A program made the position numbers and the translations under genes. From positions 1,099,001 to 1,163,000 of the forward strand of contig JALJCO010008621.1 of the NCBI GenBank assembly GCA_023101725.1: a stretch of 64,000 nt of DNA, read 5' to 3'. Position 1 is the stretch's first letter. Each line of letters opens with the position of its first letter. Positions 37,601 to 51,400 of the stretch are shown here, in pieces. This DNA is from Atherinomorus stipes (Eukaryota > Chordata > Actinopteri > Atheriniformes > Atherinidae). Below the pieces are notes generated by a model. It saw nothing but the letters and a program-made list of their open reading frames with translations, was not told where the DNA came from and searched no databases.

Positions 37601-40600
37601 GAAAAGGAAAAGAAGACAGTTCCAGCATTGACAAGAACAAACACAAACAAAATACTGGAAGACATGTTTTTCCTTTCTAACTTCAGGAAAATTGTTTGAG
37701 TCAAGTTGAGGCGCTTATGGCATTTTCTCTGCTTCTGCTATTTATTATTTAATTATTCATCATGTTTTCAGAGGGGGAAAAAAAGGCGCCTGATACGGGA
37801 GCAAGTCCTGATTTTGAAAAGCGGTGCTTGGCAGCATAAAGCAGCAACCCAGTTCCCTCATTTATGCATACATGATGCAAAACCTGTAACTGTATTTGAT
37901 TCTCACGCATTAAAACATTGCTTGGGGCAAACTACAGCACCACCACGCTTCCAGCCAGTCAGTTGGTTGTGGTTGTTTTTGTTTTTTTTGTTGTTTTTTT
38001 TACTTATTTAAGCAATCGGCTTCATTTCCATCTAGTGATCACTGAGGGAAGCTCTCCAGGATGCGCTCATATCTCTTCCCTCGTCTGACAGAAGAGAAGG
38101 GGGGGGGGGGAGTGTGCGAGATGCACACTGAGGGTGTCTTATTAGTGCTTAACTCTCCTAGTTACTGCTTTGGATTGACAGAAAAAGAAAGGAAAAGTGT
38201 TCATGCAGCCTGCACCATAAACAGTGGCAGTGATAAATGTCTGCTGTCACTTCCAACATGACTCACTTGTCTGAGTCTTAGCGCTACTGCACACAAAGAA
38301 GGCTCGGCCACACCAACCATACCCTGCTGTACAATCTTTATCAGATTACACATAATAGAAGCACTCTATGAACCAGCTTATATTACCAGAGAGAGAGGTG
38401 AAATGGAACACACCTCAGTGAATAATGAGCGTGATTTTCTAAAAGTCTACACAAACACTAATACAGGTAAAAAAGGAATACAAGCTTTCATTACTTTCCC
38501 AGTGGAAAGTTTCTCCATGTATTTTTATAGAGTTCAGATCCTGTACAGTAGTCTGTTCTACTTTTTAATGTGGAGATTTCAGACCAACAGTAGTCATCAG
38601 ATGCCAGTTTTTTTTTTAATATATCTTTTTTTCTTTCTTTTTTTTTGGGGGGGGGGGGGGGGTGTATTTGAGGAAACAGTAGATGAAAGGGAAAATTGAA
38701 AACCTTATACTCTGTCAGTTGCAACCCATAAGTGGCATTTTTGTCTTCGTTTATGGAAGGGAAGTTGCAACACCTAACTTATGTGAAGGAAAAATCTGGC
38801 ATAATGCAGAAAAACGACCCCTTTCAGAGTGAAGCTACTTGTACTTGAATCAGACGCATTAAAGCCTCTGACAGGTGAATAGAATAACGATAATGAACTC
38901 GTTACAATGCAACTTTCCCCTGAGAAACCTTTACTGCAGCAGTTCATTTGAATGTCACTTTGGCACTTACCGCCTACCTAAAGGCTGTTGGAGACAGGAA
39001 CACACCCTCTCATAGCAATAACATTCCCCAATAATAGCAGCAGGACAACACCACCCCCACAAAACCACAAATACTACTTAAAAAAAAAGAGTCAGCCGGC
39101 CTCAAAATACAGCACCAAAATGGGGTTTGTCAGTGGTTGATGCCAATTACTTGAAGAGATCTTGTTGCTGTTGCTTAGATTTTGAAGTAGTGTGAGCTTG
39201 TTGAGGGAAAGGGGAGGGGTGAGGGGGTGGCTTATGTTGAAGTCCAGCGTTATAAATCCTCCAACCTGTTCTTGTTTCTTGAAAATGATGACGCAGTGTT
39301 CATGTTCCATCATTTATGTCGTTGAACGTTCAAATGAAAGCCAAAACCACTAGGAATGGAGCACAGTGCTGTCTGCTCTGGCTATTTTTGCTTAAGTAGA
39401 TCTTTTCTGCATGTAAAAACTAAAAGGTGCCCCCAAATATTCCACTGCAGCAACACTGTCAAGGCTGCTTACAATGCAGAAACTTCCACACTCTTTTTTT
39501 TTTCTTTGAAGGGGGGGTTACTGGCCTTGTAAAATAATTGGTGGACGATTCCATAAAAAAAAAGGGCTGACATAGAAACTGCATAAACAACTAACAAAAT
39601 TACAAAAAACAAAAGCTTGTACTTGAATCAAAGAACAGCAAAATACAGCAGAATTTTGCAGGGAGAATATTTTTGATTTGGCAAGCCATGAGATTCAGGA
39701 TAATGGTTCAAAATGTCAAAAAAGAAAAAGAAAGGGGTGGGTGGATGGGTGCCAGGGTTGGTTTACAAATGCCTAAACTCAAGCTGACGTGAGACTGTCA
39801 CCTGTTGCTGTTTATTTCACATTTCACATTTGTTCCGTAGAAGTTCATGAAGCTTTCCACCCACAGTCTAAACACATGCAAATCAGTTGGATTAATGACT
39901 CTAAATTACCCACAGGTGTAACTGTGACTTATAATGTGAATCATTGATCGCTCTGTGATAAATCTGTCCTAGCTGTTTTTCTGTGATGCTGTCAAAAGCT
40001 CCTCAGGCTCCTGAATAACAATGAGAAGTTGGAGAAAATGAATGAATTGTGTACATTAAGTTTCACACTGATGCAGTGGCAGAATGGAAACCAGCGCCAG
40101 CCTGCATGTCACACACACACCACTGCCAAGCTGACTACAATAAGGGTGAGGTTGTAAGTTTTTATGGCACAAAACAATTTATTACACCCATTTGGCTTCA
40201 TAAAATGAAGTCAAATGAATGCTTTCACATAATAAATAAAGAAAAAAACATAGATAACTGAGAAACAGAACTACCATATAAGTGAAGTGGGATTATTCTC
40301 TGTTGGGGCGCATGACCACCTGGCTCAAAAGAAAAATTCCAGCATAGTCCAAAATTTTTTTATGACCGATCCATCACTGCTGACAGCTTCTGCCTTTATG
40401 GCTTATTATGGCTTACACTAGAGGACATTTAGCTTTAGACACCTTATGAATTATAAAGTAAGAAAGTCATGATAATGTGCACTGTCAATGATTTGTTCCT
40501 TTTTCCAGAAGCCATCAAGGCTGCAGAACTATGGCTCCATACGATAAAATATCTATAGAGATTAGCATGCAAACTACTGGGAGAGCAGTCAAGATTGTTC

Positions 40601-43600
40601 TTTTTTTTTTTTCCTTCTTGGAAACCTGCCTATATAAAGGATTAGCTGATGTTCTTTGGCAAAATAAAACAAAATTATAATCAATGTGACTTAATTAAAT
40701 CTCATTTCCTTAAAGCATAAACATAATTAATCTATATTTTGTTTCTTTCCTTCATGTCAGCTAAAGTTTACCTCTGAGTAATTTAGATTGACTACCCCTC
40801 CTAAATGCCAGACGCAGTGGGACTGAAGTAGGATTGGCAGCCCTTTAGAATTCTTCCATTTTTATTTTGCAGTACACCAGCAACATGCAGAGTGCATATG
40901 CTGCCAAACAGCCTTTGCAGAGACCAAAAAAAAAAAAAAAAATTGGTAGAATCCTCCAATCTGAATTCCAACATTTCTTCTATTTGAAAGCATCGAGCAG
41001 CAGTGAAAACAGCATAATAGTCCTAAAAACCGTGCAGCATTTAAAAAGCTCAAGTGAGCACACTCTCCCGTGTGCAATAAGCCACTTTGTTTGTTGAAAA
41101 CTCGCCAAGTGGCAAAAAAGCAGCTGCTATCTCTGCAGTCTCAGGGGGCTAGTTAATTTTAGAAAGATAATCTCCTGCAATATGCTGAGGGATTAAGACG
41201 TAAAAAGTGCCGGCATGGGAAGATGATAAGGATGTATAGTCATGGACTACAAGAGGCTTCCAGTGCATTCTGGGGAATAGTGAAGTATGCTACTTATCAA
41301 GCTAATCAGCATGCAGATCAGGAAAAACAAACACCGGTTGTGCAATGACTCGTCTTTGTAAAGTGCCACTATACCCTCTGTCTGTGAGCGACGAATGACG
41401 ACGATGACGAAGACAGTTCATCTTTGGTTATTAGCATTGTCTCCAAAGGCTTTACTGCAGTACTTTTTTTTTCAAGAGATTACCTGCAGGAATGCTACAC
41501 TGAAGCAGGGAATGCACTTTCTACGGCTTAATCAATGTCATTTGCATATTCAGGATAAAACCAATTCTTGTGAAGGGGAAGTTCTCCACCTGAGGCCCTT
41601 TCTTTGTCCTTTCCAAGCAATCCCTCTCTTACTAAATGATCCCTTGACAATATTCACCTTGCCAGAGAGAAGAAAGCATTCACACTGTGCACAGGGAGCT
41701 AATACTACAGGGATGTTTGGACTCAATATGAAAGTGTGATGTGATGCGGAGAATAAAGACCTCAGCAAGGCTGAGCGGAATATCATGGAGGGTGCTAAGC
41801 AGACCAGCCACAATGCTGTTTATGTCTGGATGTCAACCAAACAGCAAGCTCCAGGTGAATAACAAAGTGCGGATTTGCAGGAATCAAGTTCAAAGTCAGT
41901 GGGACCACAGTGAGCTTGGCCACACGCTTGCTTACTGGGCTGTGGCCAAGGTTTTCAAAAACCCAGGCAAGGGTAACAACCAGGGCTCCCCAGCTGATTC
42001 TCAGCTGTTTGTTAAAGTAAACCTGAAGATAGAGAAGCCATCCCTCTGTCAGGAGGATTTGTGTCATATTAGAGGGATGCTGAGCCGAAAAGAACTGGGT
42101 CTCAAAAGATCCCTGAAGGCCCCATATTGTGGAGACAGCGTCTTCCTTCTAACAGGCTCCATTCTGTTTAAGTAAATTTACACTGGCAGACAAACGTGAC
42201 ATTTTCTTGGTGCAAGAGCAGCTTAAGAGCAGGCTTCATAGGTGGGCAAGGCTGATGACAGCTCAGACTGGAGGGACTGGAAAACCAGCGTGAAAATGAG
42301 ATGACAGAAATCAGAAAAAGTAGGATTTTTACTGCCTTTTTATTTTCAAACATCCCTCATGTAAAGATTCACAAACAGGGTGAAGTTGTGAGCAGTGGTG
42401 ACTCGTCTGCACCAGATTGCTATATCTCTCCATGCCTGTTTCTTTGTGGTAATGTTTACCCCAGTGTGCTGTTCGGCTGCCTTTTGATGGCTTAGGTTTG
42501 TAAGAGTCCCCCTATGTTCATAGGGTATAAAATGGATTACAGACTCATTATAATCAGTGTTGTGTGATTGTAGAGCTCTGTCATTTAAACTGCCTATCTA
42601 CTGTGTCAGCTGCAACACCAAATTCCAAAGCAGACAAATACTAAGGTGTGGGGGGACTTTAAGTGAGTGTGTGTGCATGTGTGAAACAGAGTGCAGACAA
42701 AGTGGCTACTCGAAAGGCACGGCTGATTCACTTTTAGACTGTCTCATTTCCGAAGCTGGCAATTGAGTTTCCTAAAACTTCACAGTCATGGCAGGAAATT
42801 ACCCTACAATTCATAGCCACAGTATATTCACTAGTATATAAAAACGAATGGGTCTTTTCTTCTGCTCTTTTCCCCCCTTTTTTTCCTTTTACTGCCCTGA
42901 TTGTGCTGAGGAACGAAACCTAGACACTCAGGTCTATTGCAGTGAGCTGTGTGAGGCATGTTGGTGTGATGTAATGTGGTGTGAAACTCTCTGGGGCTCA
43001 GCGACGCCACACATGAGACGCTTTAGCATCACTAGCCATTATGAATTTACCTGCAAAAGGTGATGGGAGAAGAAAGCAGTGTTATTCAGCTTGGAAATGA
43101 CAACACTGGCCAGAGTCTCTCTCTAAATCAGATTGATGATCCATTTTCCCTGCCCCGGGGCCACAGTAATGTAAGGGCCTGGGATCCACAGAGGCTGCAG
43201 AGAGACAGATGGGACCTTGTCTGCCATGACCTTGCCGAGCTAATATTTCTCCCAGGCCTTGTCTGTTGCTTCATCATTAAAGGTGCCATGGCTATTAACA
43301 TTGGGAGAATACTTCAAAGACACTGTTTACTTGGACAGAACACAATTGGGGTAAAGAAAAATTGCAGTAGTGGAGTTACAAGTCAAAGAGGGATCATTTG
43401 GCAAATGGTCAGTGTTGTGTATGCGCAATGTGGTCCAAAAATACCTTTAAAAATCATGCAGTTCTGTACAAATGCAGCATATCTACTCTACCTATTTTAA
43501 CCAGGCTATGCACAACTCATCTACAGTATAATGTAACTGTAGTAATAGAATAGATAGATAGATAATAAATGAATAAATAAATACACAATTCAGGTGGAAA

Positions 43601-45985
43601 AAGAAGAGTTTAACTAGTTTTTGCTGCTTGTTTGTTTTTGCTTTGTTTTTTGTCATCTTGTTAAACTTGGAGTTTGGGTCACTGATACGATATGTCACCC
43701 ATGATGACTATATATGAGGGGGCAGTTACAGAGGTGGCCTTGGATTCAAGTCTCTGATCTGGCAACAAAGATCCCAGAGAATTGAAATATGGTAGCGACT
43801 GTACTTTAGTAAATGCACAATGGCCAATATGCAGAGCCTATTTTCCAACTGAGATGAATAAAGTAAAAATCTATTCAGTTTTTATTACATGAGACTAAAG
43901 ATAATGGAGAAAATTTGATGGAAAATTTAAGCAAGTGTTGAAGTTAGTATGTAAATAGGCAAAAGAGTCAACCTTAAATGGGCTCAAAAGCTATTGCATG
44001 GAATTTTACAACTACTACTTCAATGTTAATCACTTGTAATAATAATAATTTATAATATATAATAATAATAATTCTTAAAGTACCTAATTAATAAATAAAA
44101 AAAGAAATGCACATTGGATGAAAGGTGCGTTGCGCAAGTTAAAATGTTAAATACTATTCTTTTCTTTCCTCCCACTGTGTAGAATGAGCTGATCTCGCTT
44201 CACTGCGGTTGTCTCTATTGTACTGTTTCTGCATGCTCAATGCAAGAGTTTCGGGTACGAATCCTCAAGGGGGCACATGTGAGCTGCGCATACTCGTTTA
44301 TCTGGCTGTGCTGCAGCCGGTGTCATGTATTCCGCCTCCATTCACGCATGTCAAGACAACACTGATGACTGCTGCTAAAAGATGGAGAACAGGTGCCTCG
44401 CAAACCCCAACTCAGACTCCAGCAAGACAAAGAAGAAAAGTTTTGTCTTGTGAGATGAAGAGAACCAAACTGGAGTCTGACCAGTGCTGGAGTAAGATGG
44501 GAGTAAATAACTGAGCAGCTTTTTTTTTTTTTCTTTTTAATTGGAGGGAGCTCCGATCCACTCTGGGAATAAAACAGGATCCACAGTTGGCTTTGTTCTC
44601 GCTAACATGGTAAATGTGATGTATGAAAGAGAAAAGGATGCATAATAATGCAGCAATATGACTGCCATTCAGTATGACTGTTCCCAGGGAACAGCTACAC
44701 TCTGACTACTTGTTACATTTAGTTGATGTGGTAATTTCATAATGTATTTGTGGTCTCAGCCTGAGAATTTGGAAATTTGATCTATAAACCACTATTAGCC
44801 TGTTGTTACTGTTAACATGCAGTTGGTCAGTTTACTAAACGATCAAACCAACAATCAACTTGCAGATTTCTAATATGTAAATATATAAATATAATAAAGT
44901 TGGTTTTTTTTCATAAATTTATTACTTCATTAGACGTCGTGACTCTAACTCTGGGCTCAGACTTAGTGCAGCGCAGGTTAAACTACAGACCAACACAGTC
45001 GAAGCAGCTCACGCGTGTGCACAGCATTAGTGTGAAGGGGCACATTTCTACAAAAAAGCTGGAATTTTTAATAAATTAGCTTATTAACTCCTTTCATAAA
45101 TTAAATTAATATCTAGGCAATTTTTTTCTTTAAAGCAGCACAAAAAAGCAAATAAGTCTTTCTTTTAAGCTTTTTTTCTTTTTTAAATATTTGACTGAGG
45201 GGCTGCTCTGCGCCCTGGGAAACTTGCCTCAGCTCCTCTGTGGATTTAGGCTGTCTTTCAGTTTCTTCTGTCTCTTCGGGGCTCTGTGGGGGGGACACCA
45301 TCTGTGGCAAGACTCCTTGTTCTTCATGTCACTACAGCCACTTCTTTATAGCTGCATGTTTGGAAACAGAGCAGAATTAATTTGGGTCGGATCAGAGGCC
45401 TCCCTGGTAGTATTACATAATGAACAATCATCTCGACTTCTTAAGTGTTTCAAACCTTTATACAGCGCTGTACAATTTAAAATATCCTTCCACTGTGTAT
45501 GATTTATTAGCTAAATCCTTATGATGAATCTTTTTCTCCTTAAGATATATTTCTTTGAATAAAACTTTTCTTTAGCAAGAAAATTCATCTTCACCAAATT
45601 AAAAAACGCTTTAAGGCATTCAGGATGCTTCATTTCCTGCTATTCACGATGGTTCAAAAGTCATCTGTTGCTGATTTCAGGTGTCGCTTGTTTTAAAATG
45701 TGTCCTTTTTTCAGCAATATGAGAAGACAAAGCCATTTTTATTTTTTGCCCTCATCATTTAAAATATTTTTTAGAACTACAATTGATCCCAATTTTTCAA
45801 AAAAAATTTTTAAGGTATTCCAGAACCAGTAAGAATCCCGGCCATGTTTCCATGGTAGCAGTCCATGAGACTGGTGAGACCAGTGAAAACTCCTAACCTG
45901 CGTTGCCAGGGTAACACTTACTGACACCTGCTGACCAGTGTTGTTTCTATGGTGCTTACATCTAGATTATAGAGAATATGGGTAT
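34601..45985. other. Intergenic DNA, no gene recognised
   Basis: No domain-bearing ORF was found. Short G runs follow purine or T runs at 38099-38110 and 38647-38662. A degenerate ATAG tract lies near 43550. Open frames of 114-146 codons around 41395-42175 and 43060-43500 were examined and not recognised. The stretch from about 40860 to 41380 is repeat-poor and could be conserved non-coding DNA. Confidence 0.5.
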
Positions 45986-45989
45986 GGGG

Positions 45990-46212
<223 letters not shown>

Positions 46213-49200
46213 GGCGTGTGCATGTGTGTTTTTTCAATACATCTCATCTGCCTTGACGATTTAGTGGGAGTAAATGAGGAATGGAGGATAAGTTGGTCTC
46301 TACATTTTTTATACAAATCTGCTTAATATTATGGTGATTAATAGAGTACATTTTCTGTTTTGCTAATTTACCAATCAGCCATTTTGCCCATTCACAAATG
46401 GCTGCATGCTGGCTGCATGTAGCGTTTACAAGAGTAAGTGTGACTAAGTGTGAGTAAGTGTACTGGGGGCGTATGTGGGTGGGGTGGAGGGAGGAGTGCG
46501 TGGGTGTTGGGGGTGGAAAGGAAGAGTGTGTGTATGTACAATGCTGTTATAAACAAATGCTTAATTAAAGAAATAAAATGAATAAACAGGATATCAAGGG
46601 GAGCCTTGTGTTCATAAAGCTCCCCTTGACAAAGCAAATCTGTTCAACACAATAAAGCAACCAAATCATCATTCTGCTTCCTACAATGCCGGACAGGACA
46701 AGTTTTAAAAAAAGAAAAGAAAAAAAAAAGAAGAGTAATTGTGAAAGGTGCATGTTCTTTTGTTCTTTCATGCTTTCTTCTCAGAGAAGCCATTCTTTTG
46801 CTTCTTTGTGAGATTTTAAGCCTCAGAATAAATCTCCTGACACTGAGAATGGATTGCCATACCACACTCAGACCAGGAAATATTGTCTATGAAGCAATCC
46901 AGCAGGTTGCTGTTACCACCTAAGAAAAAGATAAGCAAAAAATCAAAATATAGAGGCAAGGGCCAACTTCAGCCAGACGGCACTGACAGATGGGCTCCCA
47001 CTTTTATTCTTTGGTATCTTTCCCCTCTTATTTTATCCAAACAAACTAATGGAATCTCTGTTGATATATTTAGGCTTTTTCTCATTTTTGACCTATTTCT
47101 CTTTGAAAAGATTTCCACTACTTTAGTGCTTGCCATACAATAAAGCAAAAGAACACCGTTTTGCTGCCTTATCTACAGTTTCTTATCTCTCATTAGCTTT
47201 GGCCTGTGATGAGTGCTAGGGGGTTTGCAATGGGGATTATGTATTGAAATATGGCTTCATTTTGAAAACACTTTATCAGGGAAGCTATTTAAATTTTGAT
47301 AATGAAGAACACTGTAAATCCCCTTTAGTGCGTTTGTACCACAGTGTACACACAGCACAACAGAACACAGCAGGCTGCAATCATTGTGTAATCACTCAAA
47401 CAACAGTACACATACAAGCCCCCAAGCCTCCAGCCTTTCCCCAGGCAGCCCGGCCCCCGATATTTGCTGGGCTTATGATTTGTTCTGGGATCCAAGCAAT
47501 AAGTAAAGCTTCCTTGTGGCCTTGTATCCAGATTGAATTGCAAAATCAGGCTGCACCTGGTGCAGCAAAGAATGGAAAGGAGAGGCAGCAACACTGTCTG
47601 TACACAGTATGATGGCTGCAACCTTATTGAAAATCTGATAATGATATTTGGGGAGCTTAATGGTTTCCCTCTGCAGGCGGCAATCAGTCTCACTCAATCC
47701 CGTTTTCATACCCATTGCCCCTCATCTCCCCTTCTCTTTTTCATCTTCTGCCTCTCCTTCACAGCATGCAGCCGACAGAAATGCATGATATACAGCTGCT
47801 TCGCTCAGTTGTAGAACCCGAGGCACCACATCATTTTTCCTTTGCATTTTGTTTTCAAGCAGAATTAGTGTCTGTATTATTAAATAATCAATGAGCATCA
47901 CTGCAGGTGATCATCACAAGCCTGCCTGCTTGTTATGTTTATTCTACTGCTCCATTACACTCAGATTCTGAGGAGAGAAAGCAGGTAGGGATTCCTTGTC
48001 ATGCTTGAGGACACATCAGCAGGAAATGTATTGCTTTGACACAGACATGAACTTTGACTCCACTATCAAAGGAGCCACTTTTTCCTTATTAAACCCATTG
48101 CTCCTTTATCGCAAATGAAAGATGCCGGTACATTGTATGTGCTGAGCCTTCTTCTTACATGAAGGTGTAATGACCCATTTTCCCTCAGGCAACATTAAAA
48201 TTTCATCTAATGAGCACTAAAGGCGCCTTACACGCTTTACTGAAAGGTGGTGCACTGCATGTAAAGCTGTGTCTATCTGCTGCTGTGGCTGACTTCAGAC
48301 ACATTACAAGGAGCTTCTTTGGAAGCACAAACAACTCATCACCTCCACTGAAGCACCTGGAGGCTTTCAAGTCACATTGGCATTTTCATTGTAACACATT
48401 TGCAATAATTAACAGAGCTAACTTTTTTTATTGTGATTAATAATGGAGAAGAAGATAGCATTATTGAGCCACACATTAAATTGCACTCATTAAATTGACT
48501 TTCCTCAACACACCAACACAGACTACTGAGTGGGACTGCTGAAAGGTCAATGTGATCGTTATATAATTTAGCTGAAGAACAATTATGAAATAGTCTAACA
48601 GGAGTGATTTCTAATGAGCAGTGAGAGAGTGACACCTCCTTCTCTGTGGAGCTAATCTTTCTAATTAGCAATGCACGAAGATCCACTTCAAAGCCCATAC
48701 ATGTAGCTCAACCTGCTTTCCAATCTTATACTATGTATTTCAGGTTTTTTAAGTTAGTCTAATTAACAACAACACATGAAATATTTCATTATTTATTTAG
48801 CAGAAACAACCAAACTGTACAAGCAGTATTTGAAAAGACACAAGCCTTATAATTTAACAGCTTGCACAATGACTTCATAGCCATAAGTAATTATTTCTGA
48901 TGTGATTTTATCAGTTTTCCCCATTATAGTAGAGTTTTGACCAATTTCTCTTTGATATGCTGCTTTAGTTAACTGAGGTTTGCAGCATTCATTTATATAC
49001 AACTCTCTTATAGTCCAATCAGAGCTTAGCAGGTTAAGTCAGGTTAAATTCTGGATTTTTATGGGGCCATAACACTTTGATTCTTTCCTTTTCAGCCATT
49101 CCGTCGAACATTTGCTGCTGTTACTAAAACCGTCAACTTTATATCATACAATATCATTCTTTACCTGCAAAATAAGCTCAAATCATTGCTCTCCACTACA

Positions 49201-49381
49201 GCGAAGCTTGTGTGGTACTTGACAGCATGAGGTGTTTGCCTTATGTTTTCACTTTGATGTCAAAGTGCCTAAAGTGTCCAAGGGACATTGTTTTAAGGTC
49301 TTGAAGGTTTTTTTTTGTTTGTTTTGTTTTGTTTTGTTTTTTTCAGATGAAGCTTTTTAAACCTTCTGTACTGTGTCCTTT
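46213..49381. other. Intergenic DNA with conserved-looking stretches
   Basis: No gene is supported. Two stretches, about 47390-47720 and 48180-48780, are free of repeats and rich in homeodomain-type TAAT/ATTA cores (for example CTAATTAGCAATG near 48660). They resemble vertebrate conserved non-coding elements. This is inference from composition. Confidence 0.45.
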
Positions 49382-49976
49382 CAGGGGCGGAGCTACGGGG
49401 TGGCCAGGGGTGGCCACGGCCCCACACTAATCGGGCAACACTCAAGCAGTCACAGAGTGCCCGAGCTGCTTACAAACCACTTTTCCTTTTTATTTTAGAC
49501 ACTAGCTACCCCAAACATTTGGAATTTTTAAGATTGGACATGCAGAAGTTGAAAATCCCACTTTTAAGCTTTTCTCGTTTAGATATTACGATTAGGGAAA
49601 GAAAGCCTCTGCTTCACAGGGGAGACCTAAAACTGCTTCCAAACCACTTTCCTTTCTTACTTTAGACACAAAATACCCCATACAGTTGGAATCTTTAAGA
49701 TCGGATTTGCAGAAGTTAAAAAATCCCACTTTTAAGCTTTTCTTGCTGAGATATTGTGATTTGGAAAAGAAAGCTTGTGCTTCACAGGGGAGACCCAAAA
49801 CTGCTTCCAAACCATATTCCCTTCTTATTCTCGACACAAACTACACCATACAATTGGATGTATATATGATATATACATATATACATGCGCTCTGAGGTAT
49901 TTACTTATGGTCACCCCTATGTGAGTAATGGTCTCTCCCTGGCCACCCCAGTGAAAAATTTCTGGCTCCGCCACTG
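49382..49976. mobile_element. hAT-like MITE with internal tandem repeat
   Basis: The left end reads CAGGGGCGGAGCTACGGGGT and the right end CTGGCTCCGCCACTG. Read inward, the right end gives CAGTGGCGGAGCCAG, the typical start of a common fish hAT-type element, with subterminal TGGCCACCCC words in both orientations. The element is 595 bp with no transposase. Flanking 8-bp target duplications are not evident. Much of the interior is a tandem repeat. Confidence 0.7.
49468..49860. repeat. ~167-bp tandem repeat, about 2.3 copies
   Basis: Equivalent words recur at a fixed spacing: TTGGAA at 49519, TTGGAA at 49686 and TTGGAT at 49854 (steps of 167 and 168). Longer shared words include CTTCACAGGGGAGACC and TTTTAAGCTTTTCT. 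The copies have diverged by many point changes. Confidence 0.85.
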
Positions 49977-50436
49977 CTTTTAGAGAGAGAATAGGCTTTC
50001 CCCTGGCAACCTTTTCAAACAAGACATACATGTTCATCTGTCTATAAGAATGTGTCCACACAATCACTCCCAGAATGATTTAATAATCACCAATTAACCC
50101 ACTATACAAGTTCATGGACTGTGGGAGGAAGGTGAGGAGCAGCCCATACATGCATATAAACTCATGTTATTTACTGTAGAAACTTCCCTACAGAAAGGCC
50201 CCAGCTGAGGTTCAGACTGGGAATATTATTGCTGTAAACTAGTAGTACTAACCACCACACCACTGTGTAGCCAATATATATTCAGTTTTTCATCATTACT
50301 GTTTGTTTGTTTGCTGGTTTGTTTGTTTGTTTTTTCAACGTTATTGTCATGATCTTTAAGATTTATCTTGCTAACCAAGACACATGGAGCCGGATATGTT
50401 GTTTTTTGTTTTGTTTTGTTTTTTTTTCTTTCTTTC

Positions 50437-50476
50437 GCTCTTTCTCTTTCTTTCTCTTTCTTTCTTTCTTTCTTTC
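50437..50476. repeat. Interrupted (CTTT)n tract
   Basis: A short CTTT/TTTC microsatellite with a few interruptions. Confidence 0.85.
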
Positions 50477-51400
50477 GAAATTTCTACACTTTGATGGTCC
50501 ACTTTGCTGCATTCACTCACTTGAATGCTCCCGATCTGCAAACTGACAAAGCATCTGCTTTTACATCTGGTCTTACCTTCCTAAGTCCTACTGAAGCAGT
50601 GAGTTTTTCACATACTAGTGCAACATAAGGTAATATATCACATATTGTTAACTGACGTCATGGGCTTGGGGTTGAAGACGCCATCATCTTTCTGCTTCAG
50701 AGAGCCCACTCTCATCTGGACCAGTCAGGCAGCACTTTGAGGGCATGTTCTTTGATTTTTCAAGTGCATTTAATACTATTCAGCCTGCTTTGCTATGTGA
50801 GAAGCTCCATAACTTCTAGGTGGATCCTCCACAACCACCTGGATTTACGACTACCTAACAAACAGACCACAGTTTGTGAGACTGAAAGGTTGTGTGTCTG
50901 AGATGGTGATCAGCAGCACTGGAGCACCACAAGGGACTGTACTCTCACCATTCCTCTTTACACTGTACACCTCAGACTTCCAGTACAACTCTGAGTCCTG
51001 CCATCTGCAGAAATACTCTGATGACTCTGCAGTTTTGGGGAGTATCAGTGATGGACAACAAGCCGAGTACAGGGAACTTGTCAATCAGTTTGTGAAATGG
51101 TGCAGTAACAATCAGCTCATCTTAAATACCAGCAAGACTAAAGAGATGATTACTGACTTTAGGAGGAGCAAGAATAAGCAACATTGTCCTGTCTACATCC
51201 TGGAAGAGGAGGTGGAGGTTGTGGAGAACTACAAATACCTTGGAGTTCAGCTGGACAACAGACTCGACTGGAAATGCAGCACTGACTACATCTACAAGAA
51301 AGGTCAGAGCAGACTCTACTTCATAAGGAAGCTGAGATCATTCAACGTCTGCACCAAGATGTTGCAGATCTTCCACAAGTCTGTTGTGGAAAGTGCAATT

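Noticed and set aside
41741..42175. 144-codon plus-strand ORF
   Set aside because: No domain, no splice or promoter context, and composition like flanking DNA.
43060..43500. 146-codon plus-strand ORF
   Set aside because: No domain recognised; an ordinary chance frame.
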